Numbered from the stretch's first letter, positions 25,501-35,232 are shown. The stretch is 64,000 nucleotides of DNA from Pseudomonadota bacterium (GCA_018240785.1 JAFEFC010000016.1:1-64000); one strand, 5' to 3'. The notes: generated by a model not told the origin, from the letters alone. Translations and numbers: made by a program.

Positions 25501-27414
25501 ACCGACAATCGCGACCGCGCCTGTCGTGGTGCTGATGCTCGTGACACCAGAACTGCCGGTGAGGATCACGCCATGGGCACCCGGTCCGCCCTGACCGCGA
25601 ATGGATACCTCGCCAGCACCGGTGGAGATCTCCGTGTCAGTGATCTGAACGCCAGGCAGCACGGACTCACTAAGCAGACGTCCGCGTGCAAAACCATTCG
25701 CTGGATCCGATTGCCCGTAGACGCGCAGCGCGCCACCGTTGGTGATGATGGATGCGCCGAAGATATCGACGCTGCCCGAACCGGCACCCGTCATATCCGC
25801 ATTGAGGTCGACGCCCAACGCGCCTGTCCCGGTCGCCTCGATGCTGGCGCCAGACTCGATACGGATGTCGCGGTAAGCCTCCAGCGTGAGTCGGACCGAC
25901 CCGGCTCCGCCATGCACGATCCGGGCACCGCTCTGCATCGTGAGATCACCCTGTTGATTGGTCTTGTCGGCCAGATTGATCGAGGTGCGGAGGGTGACGC
26001 TGGTGCCGGCAGTCAACACGCTGGAGATGTCGGTATCGGTCACGACCGCAAATTCGTTCAACGGTGAGAAGATCGTAGGAGCGCCCTCATCGATCGCGAC
26101 GCCGCTCGTTCCCCCCTCACCGGGGTCGGGGATAATCCGCAGGTCATAAGGATCGAGAAGCCACTGCCCGGGAGTGCCGCGCGGCGCACTCGCCGACACA
26201 CGAGCGCCGCTGACATCGAGAGCGTGTCCGGATGTCTCGATCAGGCCACCATTTCCGCCAAGGACCCCACCACGCGCGCTGAAGCTGCCATGGGCGCGCG
26301 TCGCGGAATCGCTCCACACGACCACCCTGCCCCCGTTACCCGAATCGACTGCGTCAGCGCGCAGCGCCACATTTGGGCCGACGTAGCTGGCCTGCGCATT
26401 GCGGACATCGGGATTTGCACCCTGGTAGTCACCCCCGACCAGCACCCGTCCACCGCCCGCGCTGCCGCTGGCATCGAGCGTCGCGCTGCCGATGATTCCG
26501 ACATGCTGGCCGAGCACCCGGATCTCACCGCCACTGGTGCCGACAGCAGGCGCCGTGGCGTCGAGGGCGCCACTGACCATCGTGCTGCCTACATCGCCGC
26601 CGTCGAGCACGATGCGGCCATTGCGCTCGGCCAGGCTGCGCGCGCGCAGCATGCCGCCCTGGTTGACCACCGTGCCTGCGAGCTCTCCCAGCGCCTGGGC
26701 GCTGAGCAGCACCTGCCCGCCATCAGCAATGACGGCGCCGCCATTCGCCACCAGCGCGTCGAGCGCGCCCTGGCTGATCGTCAGTTGCGACAGCCCGTCG
26801 CCGGCCAGATCGAGCGTCATGCGCCCGCCAGCGCCGAGGATCACGCTGCCCAGCCGCGCGACGATGGTGCCGTCGTTGCGCACGTCGCCACCCAGCAGCG
26901 CCACCGTGCCCTTGTCGGCGGCGTTGATGCGGCCGCCATTGACGACGCTGCCGCCGGCGCCACTGAAGATGTAGCGTCCCGCGAGGAAATCCGTGTTGTC
27001 GATGGCGAGCGTGCTCGCCACCAGCGAGCCGACGTCCACCGTCGCCGACGGCGCGAACAGCACGCCGTTCGGATTGACGAGGAACACCCGGCCGTTGGCG
27101 CTCAGGCTGCCGAAGATGTCGCTGCGATCGTTGCCGACCACGCGATTGAGCATCACGCTGGATGCGGCCGGCTGCTGGATCCGCACGGCCTCGCTGGCAC
27201 CGATCGAGAAACCGTTCCAGTTCACGATCGCGGCATTCGTCCCCTGCCGGATCAGCATCCGGTCCGCCGCGGGCCGATCCACTGCGACCTGTCCTGCGAC
27301 GACCTGTTCGCCCGTGGGCATGGCCCAGGCGAGCGCGGGCAGGAATGCGAGCGCCACTGCGAGCGCCACTGCATTGCGCGCCGGACGCTTGGATGGTTGG
27401 AACCCAGGTTTCAT
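22576..27414 (-). CDS. TpsA-type filamentous hemagglutinin-like exoprotein
   Basis: This encodes 1612 residues. A signal peptide (NAVALAVALAFLPALAWA) is followed by the two-partner-secretion domain, residues ~32-290, with NWNGFSIGASEAVRIQQPAA, NRVVGNDRSDIFGSLSANGR and VFLVNPNGVLFAPSATVDVG. The central beta-helix region contains a long Gly/Ala-rich segment, about residues 670-925, made of GGxGGxGG-type repeats. Near 1365-1540 are two MBG-like domains (VSRQYGEANPPLVPTVRG). The C-terminus (LSNCVDVDESHGCSDF) has two cysteines. The partner pore gene is just upstream (30-base gap). An adhesin or surface-fibre role is likely; no toxin domain is visible. Confidence 0.9.
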   Translation of the reverse strand: MKPGFQPSKRPARNAVALAVALAFLPALAWAMPTGEQVVAGQVAVDRPAADRMLIRQGTNAAIVNWNGFSIGASEAVRIQQPAASSVMLNRVVGNDRSDIFGSLSANGRVFLVNPNGVLFAPSATVDVGSLVASTLAIDNTDFLAGRYIFSGAGGSVVNGGRINAADKGTVALLGGDVRNDGTIVARLGSVILGAGGRMTLDLAGDGLSQLTISQGALDALVANGGAVIADGGQVLLSAQALGELAGTVVNQGGMLRARSLAERNGRIVLDGGDVGSTMVSGALDATAPAVGTSGGEIRVLGQHVGIIGSATLDASGSAGGGRVLVGGDYQGANPDVRNAQASYVGPNVALRADAVDSGNGGRVVVWSDSATRAHGSFSARGGVLGGNGGLIETSGHALDVSGARVSASAPRGTPGQWLLDPYDLRIIPDPGEGGTSGVAIDEGAPTIFSPLNEFAVVTDTDISSVLTAGTSVTLRTSINLADKTNQQGDLTMQSGARIVHGGAGSVRLTLEAYRDIRIESGASIEATGTGALGVDLNADMTGAGSGSVDIFGASIITNGGALRVYGQSDPANGFARGRLLSESVLPGVQITDTEISTGAGEVSIRGQGGPGAHGVILTGSSGVTSISTTTGAVAIVGQGGAGADGFAAVLPGGAGGSGEDGGSGILVERTTITSAAGSITLSGIGAAGGNGAAGAAGVVGGNGVGDGVAGAAGGPGGAGGSGGNGGSGVLLGTGAEIVSSAGPVSFTGTGGNGGGGAGGGAGGRGGDGANGGADGPAGGAGGAGGSGGFGGFAGDGGAGVLLFGSVAPRVSAAGRLELSGAAGNDGSAGSGGAGGSGGDGGNSTLGPGGVGGAGGNGGFAGGVGSNIGGVTSLAGSSLASALGNIVIFGRGGFGGAGAVGGAAGAGGAGGRLFLAAVSVPSPDGAAGVAGIGSNDSLGSDGVRILNSSVAANDISVTGIAATVGAPTADRVGAAGYSSFNTSLIASGSLDLRGIGGGAPGVDLGFSDVLRSGTGDMRITGVTSATDQVGLSLGAATVGGPAQSADIILRARNAGTSDSIALYSSGDGIFPATIQTSGALVFVPGGLSGDGTAILAANTIPINVGSTARTGFELDPTDLSAISGATGSIVIGSNTHTGLIATPAAGLNLTSNLTLQNEGSGSAGISFGPLNVAGHTLTLASAGPLSQAAGGPIVADSFLVRATRTAVVDLTKYPNSVNTLAVDPPASFAFVNAGPIVIGPVSGLGFSTGTGTVQVLTAANSSSFGDFFVRTLSGPITLGQNITTLDAGSNITLVSAANFINSGGALTPGAGGTWRIWAQTWVGEQRGALAPTSPQPNLYGCAYGAAACDSGVVIPAAGNRFIYADRPVLLVDAPNVSRQYGEANPPLVPTVRGGLVNGDVQTDALTGSLTTTATLASDVGPYPIDNASGSLISPVGYLLNVTAGSLRVDPAVLTYVADPAARLVAQPNPPLTGSVTGFRLGQTIATATAGGLVFSTEANLSTPPGRYAIDGSGLTARNYVFQQAPGNATALTITAVNLDDQHHDVLRPTTETTYLYDRNLGLPAMCVATGPLTGAMATQGSDILSIEWSRVRLKPNLSNCVDVDESHGCSDF

Positions 27415-27444
27415 GATGCCCCCTGCTTTGCCCTGGACAGGACG

Positions 27445-29145
27445 TCAGAACGACTTGGAGACCTGCATGTAAAGGCGCGGCACCCGATCGGGATCGGTGA
27501 CGCCACGATCGGTCACGCGCCAGGCGAGGCTGGTACGTAGGATGAATCCGTCGGCCGTGCCCCAGAAGGCGCCGACGCCATAACCGCGCAGCGTGACGTT
27601 GTTGCCCACCTCGCCCGGCGCCGGCTTGCGATTGAACTTGCCCCAGCCCCAGTCGTAGAAGCCCTGCAGCGACAGATCGGGCGTCACGCTGTAGCGCAGC
27701 TCGAGGTTGGCGACATGGCCTTCATCGACCGTCGCCTCTGCCGGTGCGTAGGCGCGGACGGCGCGCGGTCCGCCCAGCGACACCTTCTCCGCGCTGGTCA
27801 GATTGCGGTCCGCGAACTGACCCGTCATGCCGAAGAAGAGGTTCAGCGGGCCGACCAACTGATTGAGCCGGGACAACTCGTAGTTCCAGTGCTGGAAACT
27901 CCCCTCGGTGCGTCGCCCGGTGCGATCCTCGGCACGCGCGACGCCACCGAGGTCGAGATCGCCGAAGAAGGCGGTGAGCGCGCCGCTGGTGTAGCCACCG
28001 CCGAGCAGGTTGTCGCGCTGTTCGTAGGCGAGCCCGGCGAAGACCGTGCGCACCGACTTCTCGTCGCGACGCGAGATGAGGCCGATGCGATCATCGAGGT
28101 CCTTGCGCTGCCAGCCCAGGCGAGCGAAGAGATTCCGCGAGCGCGAGCGGATGATGGGGTGGCTGAGACTGAGCTCGAACACGTCGGCACGACCGCTGGC
28201 GTCCAGCACGGAGAAATCCTTGCCCAGCTCGTAATCGACCTGCGAATACGAAGCACCCAGCCGCGTGCCATTGCCGCCGAGCGGCAGTTCGTAACTGAGG
28301 CGCCCATAGGCCAGCCTGCCGGCCGCGCCGAACTGGGCCCGGGCGTCGAGGTTGTCACCCAGCCGCAGCGGCCCGTTGAGGCGGCCGGTCGCACCCACGC
28401 GGTATTCCGAACTGGCGCGGGAGCCGTAATTGTCCGCATCCAGGATCAGGCTCCAGTTGCGACGCGGCCCCACCGTAACGATGAGGTCGGTCGTCCCCGC
28501 AAGGTCGCCCTGCTCCAGCGCCGCCTGCGGCGCGAGGCCGGGCAGGTCGGACAACAGCAGCATCACCCGCTCCAGCGTGGGGCCGTGCAGCGGCTGGCCG
28601 GGCTCGAGGCGAGCCAGGATGCGCTCGAGCACCTGCGGCTCGACTCGCGCAGCCGGATCGACCTGCAACGTCACCTTGCCCAGCGTGCCTTCGATCACCG
28701 ACATCTCGACGATGCCGTCGCCGAATTCCTGCACCGGCACCACCGCCTGGGCCAGCAGGTAGCCGTCCTGCCGGTAGCGCTCCGTCACGCGCTCGGCCAG
28801 CGCTTCCAGATCGGCGAGCGTCACCGCCTGGCCGACGCGGTCCGCAACCAGGGCCTGCAGCGCGTCGGCGGAGAACAGGGTGCTACCCGAAAACCGCACA
28901 CCCTTGAGCACGAAGCTCGGCCCTCCGGCCGGCGCGGTCACCGCGGCAGGCGGCGGCGCCGGCATGCCCTTGATCTCCGGCGTCGGCGGAATGACCCGGG
29001 CGGGCGGCGTCGCCTCGCGCAGGGCGCCGCCGGCATCGGGTACGACCTGCCCCAGGGCAGCGACGGGCAGGGCAGCACACAAGGCAACCGGGAGCGCGGA
29101 GAGCAAGGGCAGGAACGGGCCTGCGGCAGGGCGCGGAGCAGTCAT
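27445..29145 (-). CDS. TpsB outer-membrane transporter (ShlB/FhaC family)
   Basis: This encodes 566 residues from ATG 29145; a GTG at 29193 in the same frame would add 16 residues and overlap the CHAT stop, but the signal sequence (PFLPLLSALPVALCAALPVA) starts cleanly after 29145. Neither start has a strong ribosome site. Two POTRA domains (SFVLKGVRFSGSTLFSADAL, then GDGIVEMSVIEGTLGKVTL) precede a 16-strand barrel. The barrel includes the conserved VSLGGPRAVRAY loop and the C-terminal DRVPRLYMQVSKSF ending in Phe. It exports the TpsA encoded immediately downstream. Confidence 0.93.
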   Translation of the reverse strand: MTAPRPAAGPFLPLLSALPVALCAALPVAALGQVVPDAGGALREATPPARVIPPTPEIKGMPAPPPAAVTAPAGGPSFVLKGVRFSGSTLFSADALQALVADRVGQAVTLADLEALAERVTERYRQDGYLLAQAVVPVQEFGDGIVEMSVIEGTLGKVTLQVDPAARVEPQVLERILARLEPGQPLHGPTLERVMLLLSDLPGLAPQAALEQGDLAGTTDLIVTVGPRRNWSLILDADNYGSRASSEYRVGATGRLNGPLRLGDNLDARAQFGAAGRLAYGRLSYELPLGGNGTRLGASYSQVDYELGKDFSVLDASGRADVFELSLSHPIIRSRSRNLFARLGWQRKDLDDRIGLISRRDEKSVRTVFAGLAYEQRDNLLGGGYTSGALTAFFGDLDLGGVARAEDRTGRRTEGSFQHWNYELSRLNQLVGPLNLFFGMTGQFADRNLTSAEKVSLGGPRAVRAYAPAEATVDEGHVANLELRYSVTPDLSLQGFYDWGWGKFNRKPAPGEVGNNVTLRGYGVGAFWGTADGFILRTSLAWRVTDRGVTDPDRVPRLYMQVSKSF

Positions 29146-29185
29146 CGGAATCGGGAACTCCGTATCAGGTCTCGTCGGGCGGACA

Positions 29186-31303
29186 TCAGGCACCGGCGCG
29201 CAAACGCCAGTCGCCGATCAGGTTGAACGGCGCCCAGAAGAAGGGGTGAGCGAAACGCCGCTGGCCGAGCACCGCCATCTGTGCGTCGCGCATGGCATCG
29301 ATCGCCTCGGCGCCACCGGCCAGGCGGCTGTAGAAGGTCGTCATCAACAGTTCGGTGGAGTCGTCGGCAACCGGCCACAGCGAGGCCACCAGGCCGGAAG
29401 CACCCGCGGTCAGGAAGGAGCGGGTGAAACCCAGGATCTCGTCACCGCGGGCAATGCGCCCCAGCCCGCTCTCACACGCAGACAAGGTCACCAGCGAAAC
29501 ACCCGCAAGGTTCACCCCATACACTTCGCGCGCCTCGAGGAAGCCGGGGTCGTCGCCTTCGGCCGCGAGCAGGATGCGCGAATGCAGCGGATCGATGCTG
29601 TCGACCTCGGCATGCGCCGCCACGTGCAGCACCCGGCCGTTGCCGGCCTCGTCGCGGAAGCGCGCCTTCGATGCCGAACGTTCGACATACACCCGCTTGT
29701 CGGCGTACAGCGTGCCGATGCGCTCGACTTCGCGCTCGGCCCCCGGCAGTTGCTCGCGCGCACTGTTCGCCGGATTGCCGAAGGCGATCAGCCGATCGCT
29801 TTTCGTGTCGCTGCGTCGCACGAGCTGCACCGCCAGACTCGCCGACGGGACGACGGCAATCGCATTGCGCTCGATCAGATAACCTTCCGGGCTGTGCAGG
29901 GCCTGGAACGGCAGGTAATGGAGTCCGCCATGCGGCACGATCACGACGTGCTCGCCCGCCTTCACCCCGAGCGGCCCGAAGAGCTTGTCGTACAGGGCCG
30001 ACGCAAGGTCCACGGTGTCGCGACGGCGATTGAAGATGGACTGGCGCATCGCCTCGACGTCCTGGTCGATCGCCGCACGCGACAACGGCAATTGCACCGC
30101 CTGCAGACCGGAAGCGCGGGCCGTCCATGCAATCAAGCGGTCGTCGAGGCTGTGGAACTGCACCAGCACTTCGCCTGGCCGCAAGGCGCCGAGGACCTCC
30201 TTCAACGCCACCGCCCCGGTGCTGAGTTCCGCATCTCCCGCCGGTGTCACCCGCCCGCGCACGATGTCGAGCAGGGCCCGCGCGCGACTGCGCTCCGACA
30301 ACTGCCAGGCGCCTTCGACATCGCCCGCTTCCATCGACAGCAGGATCGCCTGCTCGAAGATCTTCTGCATGTCGCCGAAGAGCCCGGTCTTGAACTCCTC
30401 GCTGCGAAAGCGCGCGCGGATCGCCTCGGACAGTTGCGCCGCCTCGACGTAGCGCTCGCGCGCCGCCGCCCGATTGCCCAGCGCCAGTTCGCTGCGTGCG
30501 ATGCCCTCGACCGCCCACAGCCGGTGGTAGGCGGCATCCGCACCCGACGCCTCGCGTGCCGCGTCCTCGAATGCCTCACGCGCCTGCTGCGGCTTGCCCT
30601 CGATCAGCAGCAGGTTGCCCTGGCCGCGCCGATACAGCGGCTGCAGCTCGGCCTCCGGGGGCTGGATCGAATCGTAGAGTGCGCGCGCACGGCCGGCATC
30701 GCCACCGGCAACGAGGGCATTTGCGAGCGAGATCTGCACCAGCGGCCGAAACCGTTCGCTGGCCGCCGCCGCGGCCTTCTCATACCACTGCACCCCCTCG
30801 GCGATGCGGCCGCGGCGCACCGCCACGTCACCCAGCGTCTTGTAGGCAGGCCCTTCGACGATCCGGGGATCCTTCGCCTGGTGCCCGAGTGCCTCGCGCG
30901 CATACTGTTCCGCATGCTCGAGATCGCCGGCATAGCTGTAGGCGATGGCCAGATCGCGTTGCGAAACCGCAACCAGATCCTCGTTGCCCTGCGCATTGCC
31001 CACATGCAGGGCCATCGATGCCGAGCGGATGCTGTCGCGCAGTTCGCCGCGCTCGGCCTGCGCCACCGCCATGCTGCAATAGCGGTAGCCGTCGAGCTTG
31101 ACGCGTGCGCGCTGGTACAGCAGCCGGCCCTCGGCCGACAGGACCTTCAGCGTCTCGGCATCGCGCTGACGTGCCAGCGCAGCGTCGAACACCCTCGCCG
31201 GAGCGGGCGCGTCGGCAGGTGAGGCGGGACTGGAGACGACGAGAAGAGACAGCAACACGGGCGCGAGCAAGCCGCGCGCCCTCAGCCGAGACGGATGACC
31301 CAA
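29186..31303 (-). CDS. CHAT-domain TPR protein of the two-partner secretion operon
   Basis: This encodes 705 residues from a TTG at 31303, preceded by GGGGAGGGG. A signal peptide (LLAPVLLSLLVVSSPASPA) predicts export. Residues ~35-350 are TPR-like helices (VAVRRGRIAEGVQWYEKAAA). The C-terminal ~300 residues form a CHAT (caspase-like) protease domain with the catalytic pair visible: His in VLHVAAHAEVDSIDPLHSRI (~561) and Cys in LVTLSACESGLGRIARGDEI (~611). CHAT proteins are frequent partners of TpsB/TpsA genes and may process the exoprotein. That substrate is an inference from operon order. Confidence 0.9.
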   Translation of the reverse strand: MGHPSRLRARGLLAPVLLSLLVVSSPASPADAPAPARVFDAALARQRDAETLKVLSAEGRLLYQRARVKLDGYRYCSMAVAQAERGELRDSIRSASMALHVGNAQGNEDLVAVSQRDLAIAYSYAGDLEHAEQYAREALGHQAKDPRIVEGPAYKTLGDVAVRRGRIAEGVQWYEKAAAAASERFRPLVQISLANALVAGGDAGRARALYDSIQPPEAELQPLYRRGQGNLLLIEGKPQQAREAFEDAAREASGADAAYHRLWAVEGIARSELALGNRAAARERYVEAAQLSEAIRARFRSEEFKTGLFGDMQKIFEQAILLSMEAGDVEGAWQLSERSRARALLDIVRGRVTPAGDAELSTGAVALKEVLGALRPGEVLVQFHSLDDRLIAWTARASGLQAVQLPLSRAAIDQDVEAMRQSIFNRRRDTVDLASALYDKLFGPLGVKAGEHVVIVPHGGLHYLPFQALHSPEGYLIERNAIAVVPSASLAVQLVRRSDTKSDRLIAFGNPANSAREQLPGAEREVERIGTLYADKRVYVERSASKARFRDEAGNGRVLHVAAHAEVDSIDPLHSRILLAAEGDDPGFLEAREVYGVNLAGVSLVTLSACESGLGRIARGDEILGFTRSFLTAGASGLVASLWPVADDSTELLMTTFYSRLAGGAEAIDAMRDAQMAVLGQRRFAHPFFWAPFNLIGDWRLRAGA

Positions 31304-31444
31304 GATTCCCCTCCCCGTTCATCACGAAGCCATCAACTCAAACTTTAGTCATACGCCCGGGAATTACAACAACATTGACGCATGACTGCACACCGAAGAC
31401 GTTCGGGCCCGCGCCTTCCGCCGTCGGGCTCTCTCCGCGGCGCA

Positions 31445-31750
31445 TCAATGCTTTCCGCCCAGTTGCATCAGCAACCACGCCAGCTTGTGCCGCAACGCGC
31501 TGCGCTGCTCGCCCTGCGGCAGGGATTCGATTTCCTTGCGCAAGGCGGCGATCTCGCGGCGCAGCGTCACCTCGGTCGGCGTGATGCCGGCGTTCTTGAG
31601 GATCTGGTTGACCATGCGCTGCTCGGGCGAGACGAACAGCTCGTCATCGAACACCAGTGGACGACCGGCGCCCGGCAGGCCGTCGAACTCGCCGCGACGG
31701 AGGGCGTCGGCGATGCGCCGCTCGGCAAGGATGTCGAAGATCGAAGTCAT
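31445..31750 (-). CDS. DUF1992 (DnaJ-C28-like conserved domain) protein
   Basis: This encodes 101 residues covering the whole DUF1992 domain: FDILAERRIADALRRGEFDG, then LPGAGRPLVFDDELFVSPEQ and RMVNQILKNAGITPTEV. Small proteins of this type (YhdN in E. coli) are cytosolic and of unknown function, despite the DnaJ-related name. The gene is separated from both neighbours and probably independently transcribed. Confidence 0.88.
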   Translation of the reverse strand: MTSIFDILAERRIADALRRGEFDGLPGAGRPLVFDDELFVSPEQRMVNQILKNAGITPTEVTLRREIAALRKEIESLPQGEQRSALRHKLAWLLMQLGGKH

Positions 31751-31820
31751 GCGGATCGTCGCCTTTGCAAGGCTTGCTGCGCGGCGCCCGCCACCGGGCG
31801 CCGCATGACCCCGAGCCCGC

Positions 31821-32654
31821 TCAGTGGCCGAAGCTGTCGGCGTCGAACATCGTCGGGTCGGGGCGGTCGAGCCCGTCGAGCGCGGCCATATCGGCGTCGC
31901 TCAGCGCGAAGCCGAACACGTCGAGGTTCTGCGCCAGCCGCGTCGGGTTGGACGACTTCGGCGCGGTGACGAAGCCCTGCTGCACCTGCCAGCGCAGCAC
32001 CACCTGTGCCGGCGTGCGGCCATGGCGCTCGGCGATGCCGCCGATCACCGGGTCGGCCAGCATGTCGTTGCCCGCACCCAGCGGACGCCAGCTCTCGGTG
32101 ACGATGCCGCGTGCACGGTGGATGGCCACCAGGTCGTCACGCCGGTGGTAGGGGTCGAGCTGGATCTGGTTCAGGTGCGGCACCATCCCCTGGTCGAACA
32201 GGCGCTGCAGGTGCGCCGGCTTGAAGTTGGAAGTGCCGATGGCGCGCACCAGTCCGTCGGCCAGAAGACGTTCGAGGCCGGCGTAGGCATCGACGTAGCG
32301 GTCCTGATCCGGGTTGGGCCAGTGGATCAGCAGCAGGTCGATGTAGTCCAGCCCGAGACGCTCCAGGCTCGCCAGGCAGGCGGCACGCGCGCCTTCCACG
32401 CCGTGCCACTTGCGGTTGAACTTGGTGGTGACGAAGACCTCGTCGCGGCTCACGCCCGACTTGCGGATGCCCTCGCCGACGCCGCGTTCGTTCTCGTAGT
32501 TCTCGGCGGTGTCGATCAGGCGGTAACCGATGCGCAGCGCATCGGCGACGGTCACGGCCGCTTCGGCATCGTTCATCGGCCAGGTTCCCAGGCCAAGCTG
32601 AGGCATCTTGACGCCGTTGGCGAGAGTGACGAGGGGAGCGGGATTGACGGTCAC
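31821..32654 (-). CDS. Aldo/keto reductase
   Basis: This encodes 277 residues from a GTG at 32654 (AAGGAA upstream); the open frame extends to 32699 without ribosome site. It is an NAD(P)H-dependent TIM-barrel reductase with the catalytic tetrad visible: Asp and Tyr in GYRLIDTAENYENE, Lys in VFVTTKFNRKW, His in DLLLIHWPNPDQD. The cofactor-binding end is FVTAPKSSNPTRLAQN; the usual IPKS/IPGA there reads APKS. It is most like the 2,5-diketo-gluconate reductase branch. The substrate is unknown. Confidence 0.9.
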   Translation of the reverse strand: MTVNPAPLVTLANGVKMPQLGLGTWPMNDAEAAVTVADALRIGYRLIDTAENYENERGVGEGIRKSGVSRDEVFVTTKFNRKWHGVEGARAACLASLERLGLDYIDLLLIHWPNPDQDRYVDAYAGLERLLADGLVRAIGTSNFKPAHLQRLFDQGMVPHLNQIQLDPYHRRDDLVAIHRARGIVTESWRPLGAGNDMLADPVIGGIAERHGRTPAQVVLRWQVQQGFVTAPKSSNPTRLAQNLDVFGFALSDADMAALDGLDRPDPTMFDADSFGH

Positions 32655-32770
32655 GGTGGTTCTTTCCTTGTTGCGTTGGGAGGCGGCAGTTTCTCCCATC
32701 CGCGCGCGCGGCGCACCTTGGGATAGACCCGGAGCGGCATCTGGCGCCTCCCTCGCCGTCTGGTCCGGCT

Positions 32771-33019
32771 TCAGCCGCCGAGCTTGCCGCGCAGGTAGGC
32801 AACCAGGTCATTCACCGTCACCAGCTTCCGGTAGTCCGCCTCGGGAATCTCCACCTTCAGCTTTTCCGCCAGGCCGATCAGGAAGTTCAGCCAGTCCATC
32901 GAGTCGAGGTCGACCTGCTGGCGCAGCGGGCGGTCGGGGCGCAGCCCGGCTTCCTCGACCTCGGGCGCGATGCCTTGCAGCGTGGCGATGACGATGGTGC
33001 GCAGTTCGGTGTCGTCCAT
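32771..33019 (-). CDS. Acyl carrier protein
   Basis: This encodes 82 residues with an ACP fold. The phosphopantetheine attachment serine is Ser40 in QQVDLDSMDWLNFLIGL. The length is typical. It lies 25 bases downstream of the E2 gene of a 2-oxoacid dehydrogenase complex, on the same strand, so it is probably the last gene of that operon. This suggests an acyl group made by the complex or ligase may be transferred to a dedicated carrier. No ketosynthase is nearby except the degenerate T6SS one, which is unrelated by position. Confidence 0.9.
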   Translation of the reverse strand: MDDTELRTIVIATLQGIAPEVEEAGLRPDRPLRQQVDLDSMDWLNFLIGLAEKLKVEIPEADYRKLVTVNDLVAYLRGKLGG

Positions 33020-33044
33020 GGGGGCTTCCGTCGGGGATGAATGT

Positions 33045-34268
33045 TCATAGTTCTTCAGGCCGCTGCAGCAGTTCGCGCAGTTCGGCGAGGAACAGCGCTC
33101 CGCGGTGGCCGTCTGAAACGCGATGGTCGGCGGCGAGACTGGCGGTGACGGCGGGCATCACGCACAGCTCGCCGCTGTCCTCGCGCACCCAGGGCCGCGG
33201 CGCGATGCGGCCGAAGCCGACGAGGGCGACCTGCGGCGGGTAGATCACGCCCGCCACCGCTTCCACGCCCTGTTCGCCGAGATTGGTGACGGTGACGGTC
33301 GGGTCGCTCATCTCCGAGCTGCGCAGCGAGCCGGCGCGAGTGCGGCGCACCAGGTCGGTGAGCTCGCGCATCAGCGCATCCAGCGGCTTCTCGTCGACGT
33401 CGTGCAGCGCGGGGGCGATCAGGCCACCCTGGCGCAGCGAGATGGCGACGCCGAGGTGGATGCCCTGCCCTGCCACGAACTGGCCATCGCGGTAGAAGCC
33501 GTTGAGTTCGGGGTATTTCTGCAGCGCGAGCGCGACGGCCTTCAGTTGCAGCACCGCCATCAGCAGGCGTTCGGTGATCGGCCGTCCCTCGTTGGCGCCG
33601 GTGAGCCAGTCCTGCGCTCGGGCCATCGGCACGGCCTCGAACAGGTAGTAGTGCGGGATCTCGCGCTTGGAGCGGCTCATCGCCGCGGCGATGGCGCGGC
33701 GGGTCTCGACCTGGCGCTCGGCGGCCAAGATGGGGGTCACCGCCGCCACGGCGGTCGGCGGTGCAGTGGGTCGCGCGGTGGCCGCGGCACGTTCCACGTC
33801 ATCGAGCGCCACCGCGCCGCCGGGGCCGCTGCCCGACAGCGCGGCGAGATCCACACCCAGCGCTTCGGCGCGCTTGCGCGCGGCGGGCGAGACGCGCAGC
33901 CGGCCGGCGGCGGCAGGTGCGGCAGCCTGCGCCGGGGCAGCCGCCGCAACAGGGATCTCGCCCGCTGGAACCGCAGCCGATGGAGCCGCTTTCGCGCCCT
34001 TCCTGCGCGCGGGTTTCGCCGGCGGCGCTTCGCCCGGCTCCAGCAGCGTCGCCATCACCGTGCCGACCGGCATCCTCGTGCCGGGCTCGGCGAGCAGTTC
34101 ATGCACCTTGCCCTCCTGCCAGATCTCGACATCCACCGCCGCCTTGGAGGTGTCGACGATGGCGACGACCTGGCCCTTCTTCACCTTGTCGCCGGGGCGC
34201 ACGAGCCACTCCAGCAGCTTGCCTTCGTCCATGTCCGCGCCCAGCGAGGGCAGCTTGAACTCAAACAT
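33045..34268 (-). CDS. Dihydrolipoamide acyltransferase (E2) of a 2-oxoacid/acetoin dehydrogenase complex
   Basis: This encodes 407 residues. The lipoyl domain covers ~1-78 with the lipoylated lysine K42 in [20 protein letters not shown] Pro/Ala/Lys linker and the E1/E3-binding domain ([20 protein letters not shown]) follow. The catalytic domain ends in [20 protein letters not shown], carrying the DHRxxDG active site. One lipoyl domain is present. Its start overlaps the E1beta gene by 8 bases. No E3 gene is present, so a shared dihydrolipoamide dehydrogenase must serve. Confidence 0.93.
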   Translation of the reverse strand: MFEFKLPSLGADMDEGKLLEWLVRPGDKVKKGQVVAIVDTSKAAVDVEIWQEGKVHELLAEPGTRMPVGTVMATLLEPGEAPPAKPARRKGAKAAPSAAVPAGEIPVAAAAPAQAAAPAAAGRLRVSPAARKRAEALGVDLAALSGSGPGGAVALDDVERAAATARPTAPPTAVAAVTPILAAERQVETRRAIAAAMSRSKREIPHYYLFEAVPMARAQDWLTGANEGRPITERLLMAVLQLKAVALALQKYPELNGFYRDGQFVAGQGIHLGVAISLRQGGLIAPALHDVDEKPLDALMRELTDLVRRTRAGSLRSSEMSDPTVTVTNLGEQGVEAVAGVIYPPQVALVGFGRIAPRPWVREDSGELCVMPAVTASLAADHRVSDGHRGALFLAELRELLQRPEEL

Positions 34269-35232
34269 TCAACAGCTCCTTCACCGCGGCGACGATCTTC
34301 GCCGGCTGCGGCAAGGCGGCATCCTCCAGATGCTTCGCGTACGGGATCGGCACCTCCTCGCTGCACACCCGCGCGGGCGGCGCATCGAGGTCGTAGAAGC
34401 AGGTCTCGGCGATGCGCGCGATGACCTCGGCGGCGAGGCTGCCGCTGCGCCAGCCTTCGTCCACCACCACCGCGCGATGCGTCCTGCGCACCGATTCGGC
34501 GATGGTGTCGATGTCCAGCGGACGCAGCACGCGCAGGTCGACCACCTCGACATCGATGCCCGAGGCCGCCAGCTCTTCCGCTGCCTGCAGCGCCTTGGGC
34601 AGGCAACCGCCGTAGGCGAAGACGCTCGCCCGCGTGCCCGGCCGGCGCACCGCGGCGCGGGCGATGTCACAGCGCCAGTCGTCCAGCAGGTCGTCTTCCA
34701 GGTTGTAGAGCTGCGCGTGCTCGAAGATCACCACCGGGTCGGGGTCGGCCAGCGCCGGGGCGAGCATGCCGCGCGCGTCGGCCACGGTGGCCGGCGCCAG
34801 CACGCGGATTCCGGGGATATGGGCGTACCAATTTTCCAGGCTGTGCGAATGCTGCGCGGCGAGCTGGCGTCCGGCGCCGGTGGCCATGCGCAGCACCATC
34901 GGCACCGAGCACTGCCCGCCGGACATGTGGCGCAGCAGGGACGCGCTGTTGACGACCTGGTCCAGCGCCAGCAGGCTGAAGTTGACCGTCATGACCTCGA
35001 CGATCGGCCGCATGCCCCCGAGCGCCGCGCCCACGCCGGCGCCGACGAAGCCCAGCTCGGACAGCGGCGTGTCGCGGATGCGCTCGGGGCCGAACTCCTC
35101 CAGCAGCCCTTTCGACACCGCATAGCTGCCGCCGTAGCGGCCGACGTCCTCGCCCATCAGGAACACGCGCGCATCGTTCGCCAGTGCCTCGCGCAGGGCC
35201 TGCCGCATCGCCTCGCGGTAGCTGATCCTCAT
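34261..35232 (-). CDS. 2-oxoacid/acetoin dehydrogenase E1 beta subunit
   Basis: This encodes 323 residues, normal for the beta subunit of heterotetrameric E1. Features are [60 protein letters not shown] and the transketolase C-terminal [18 protein letters not shown]. It binds thiamine diphosphate together with the alpha subunit. It overlaps E1alpha by 4 bases and E2 by 8. The substrate could be pyruvate, acetoin or a branched 2-oxoacid; sequence alone does not settle this. Confidence 0.94.
   Translation of the reverse strand: MRISYREAMRQALREALANDARVFLMGEDVGRYGGSYAVSKGLLEEFGPERIRDTPLSELGFVGAGVGAALGGMRPIVEVMTVNFSLLALDQVVNSASLLRHMSGGQCSVPMVLRMATGAGRQLAAQHSHSLENWYAHIPGIRVLAPATVADARGMLAPALADPDPVVIFEHAQLYNLEDDLLDDWRCDIARAAVRRPGTRASVFAYGGCLPKALQAAEELAASGIDVEVVDLRVLRPLDIDTIAESVRRTHRAVVVDEGWRSGSLAAEVIARIAETCFYDLDAPPARVCSEEVPIPYAKHLEDAALPQPAKIVAAVKELLNV

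Noticed and set aside
24513-25501. Pro-rich open frames on the plus strand
   Set aside because: They are shadows of the Gly-rich repeat block of the TpsA gene (GGC/GCC reversed).
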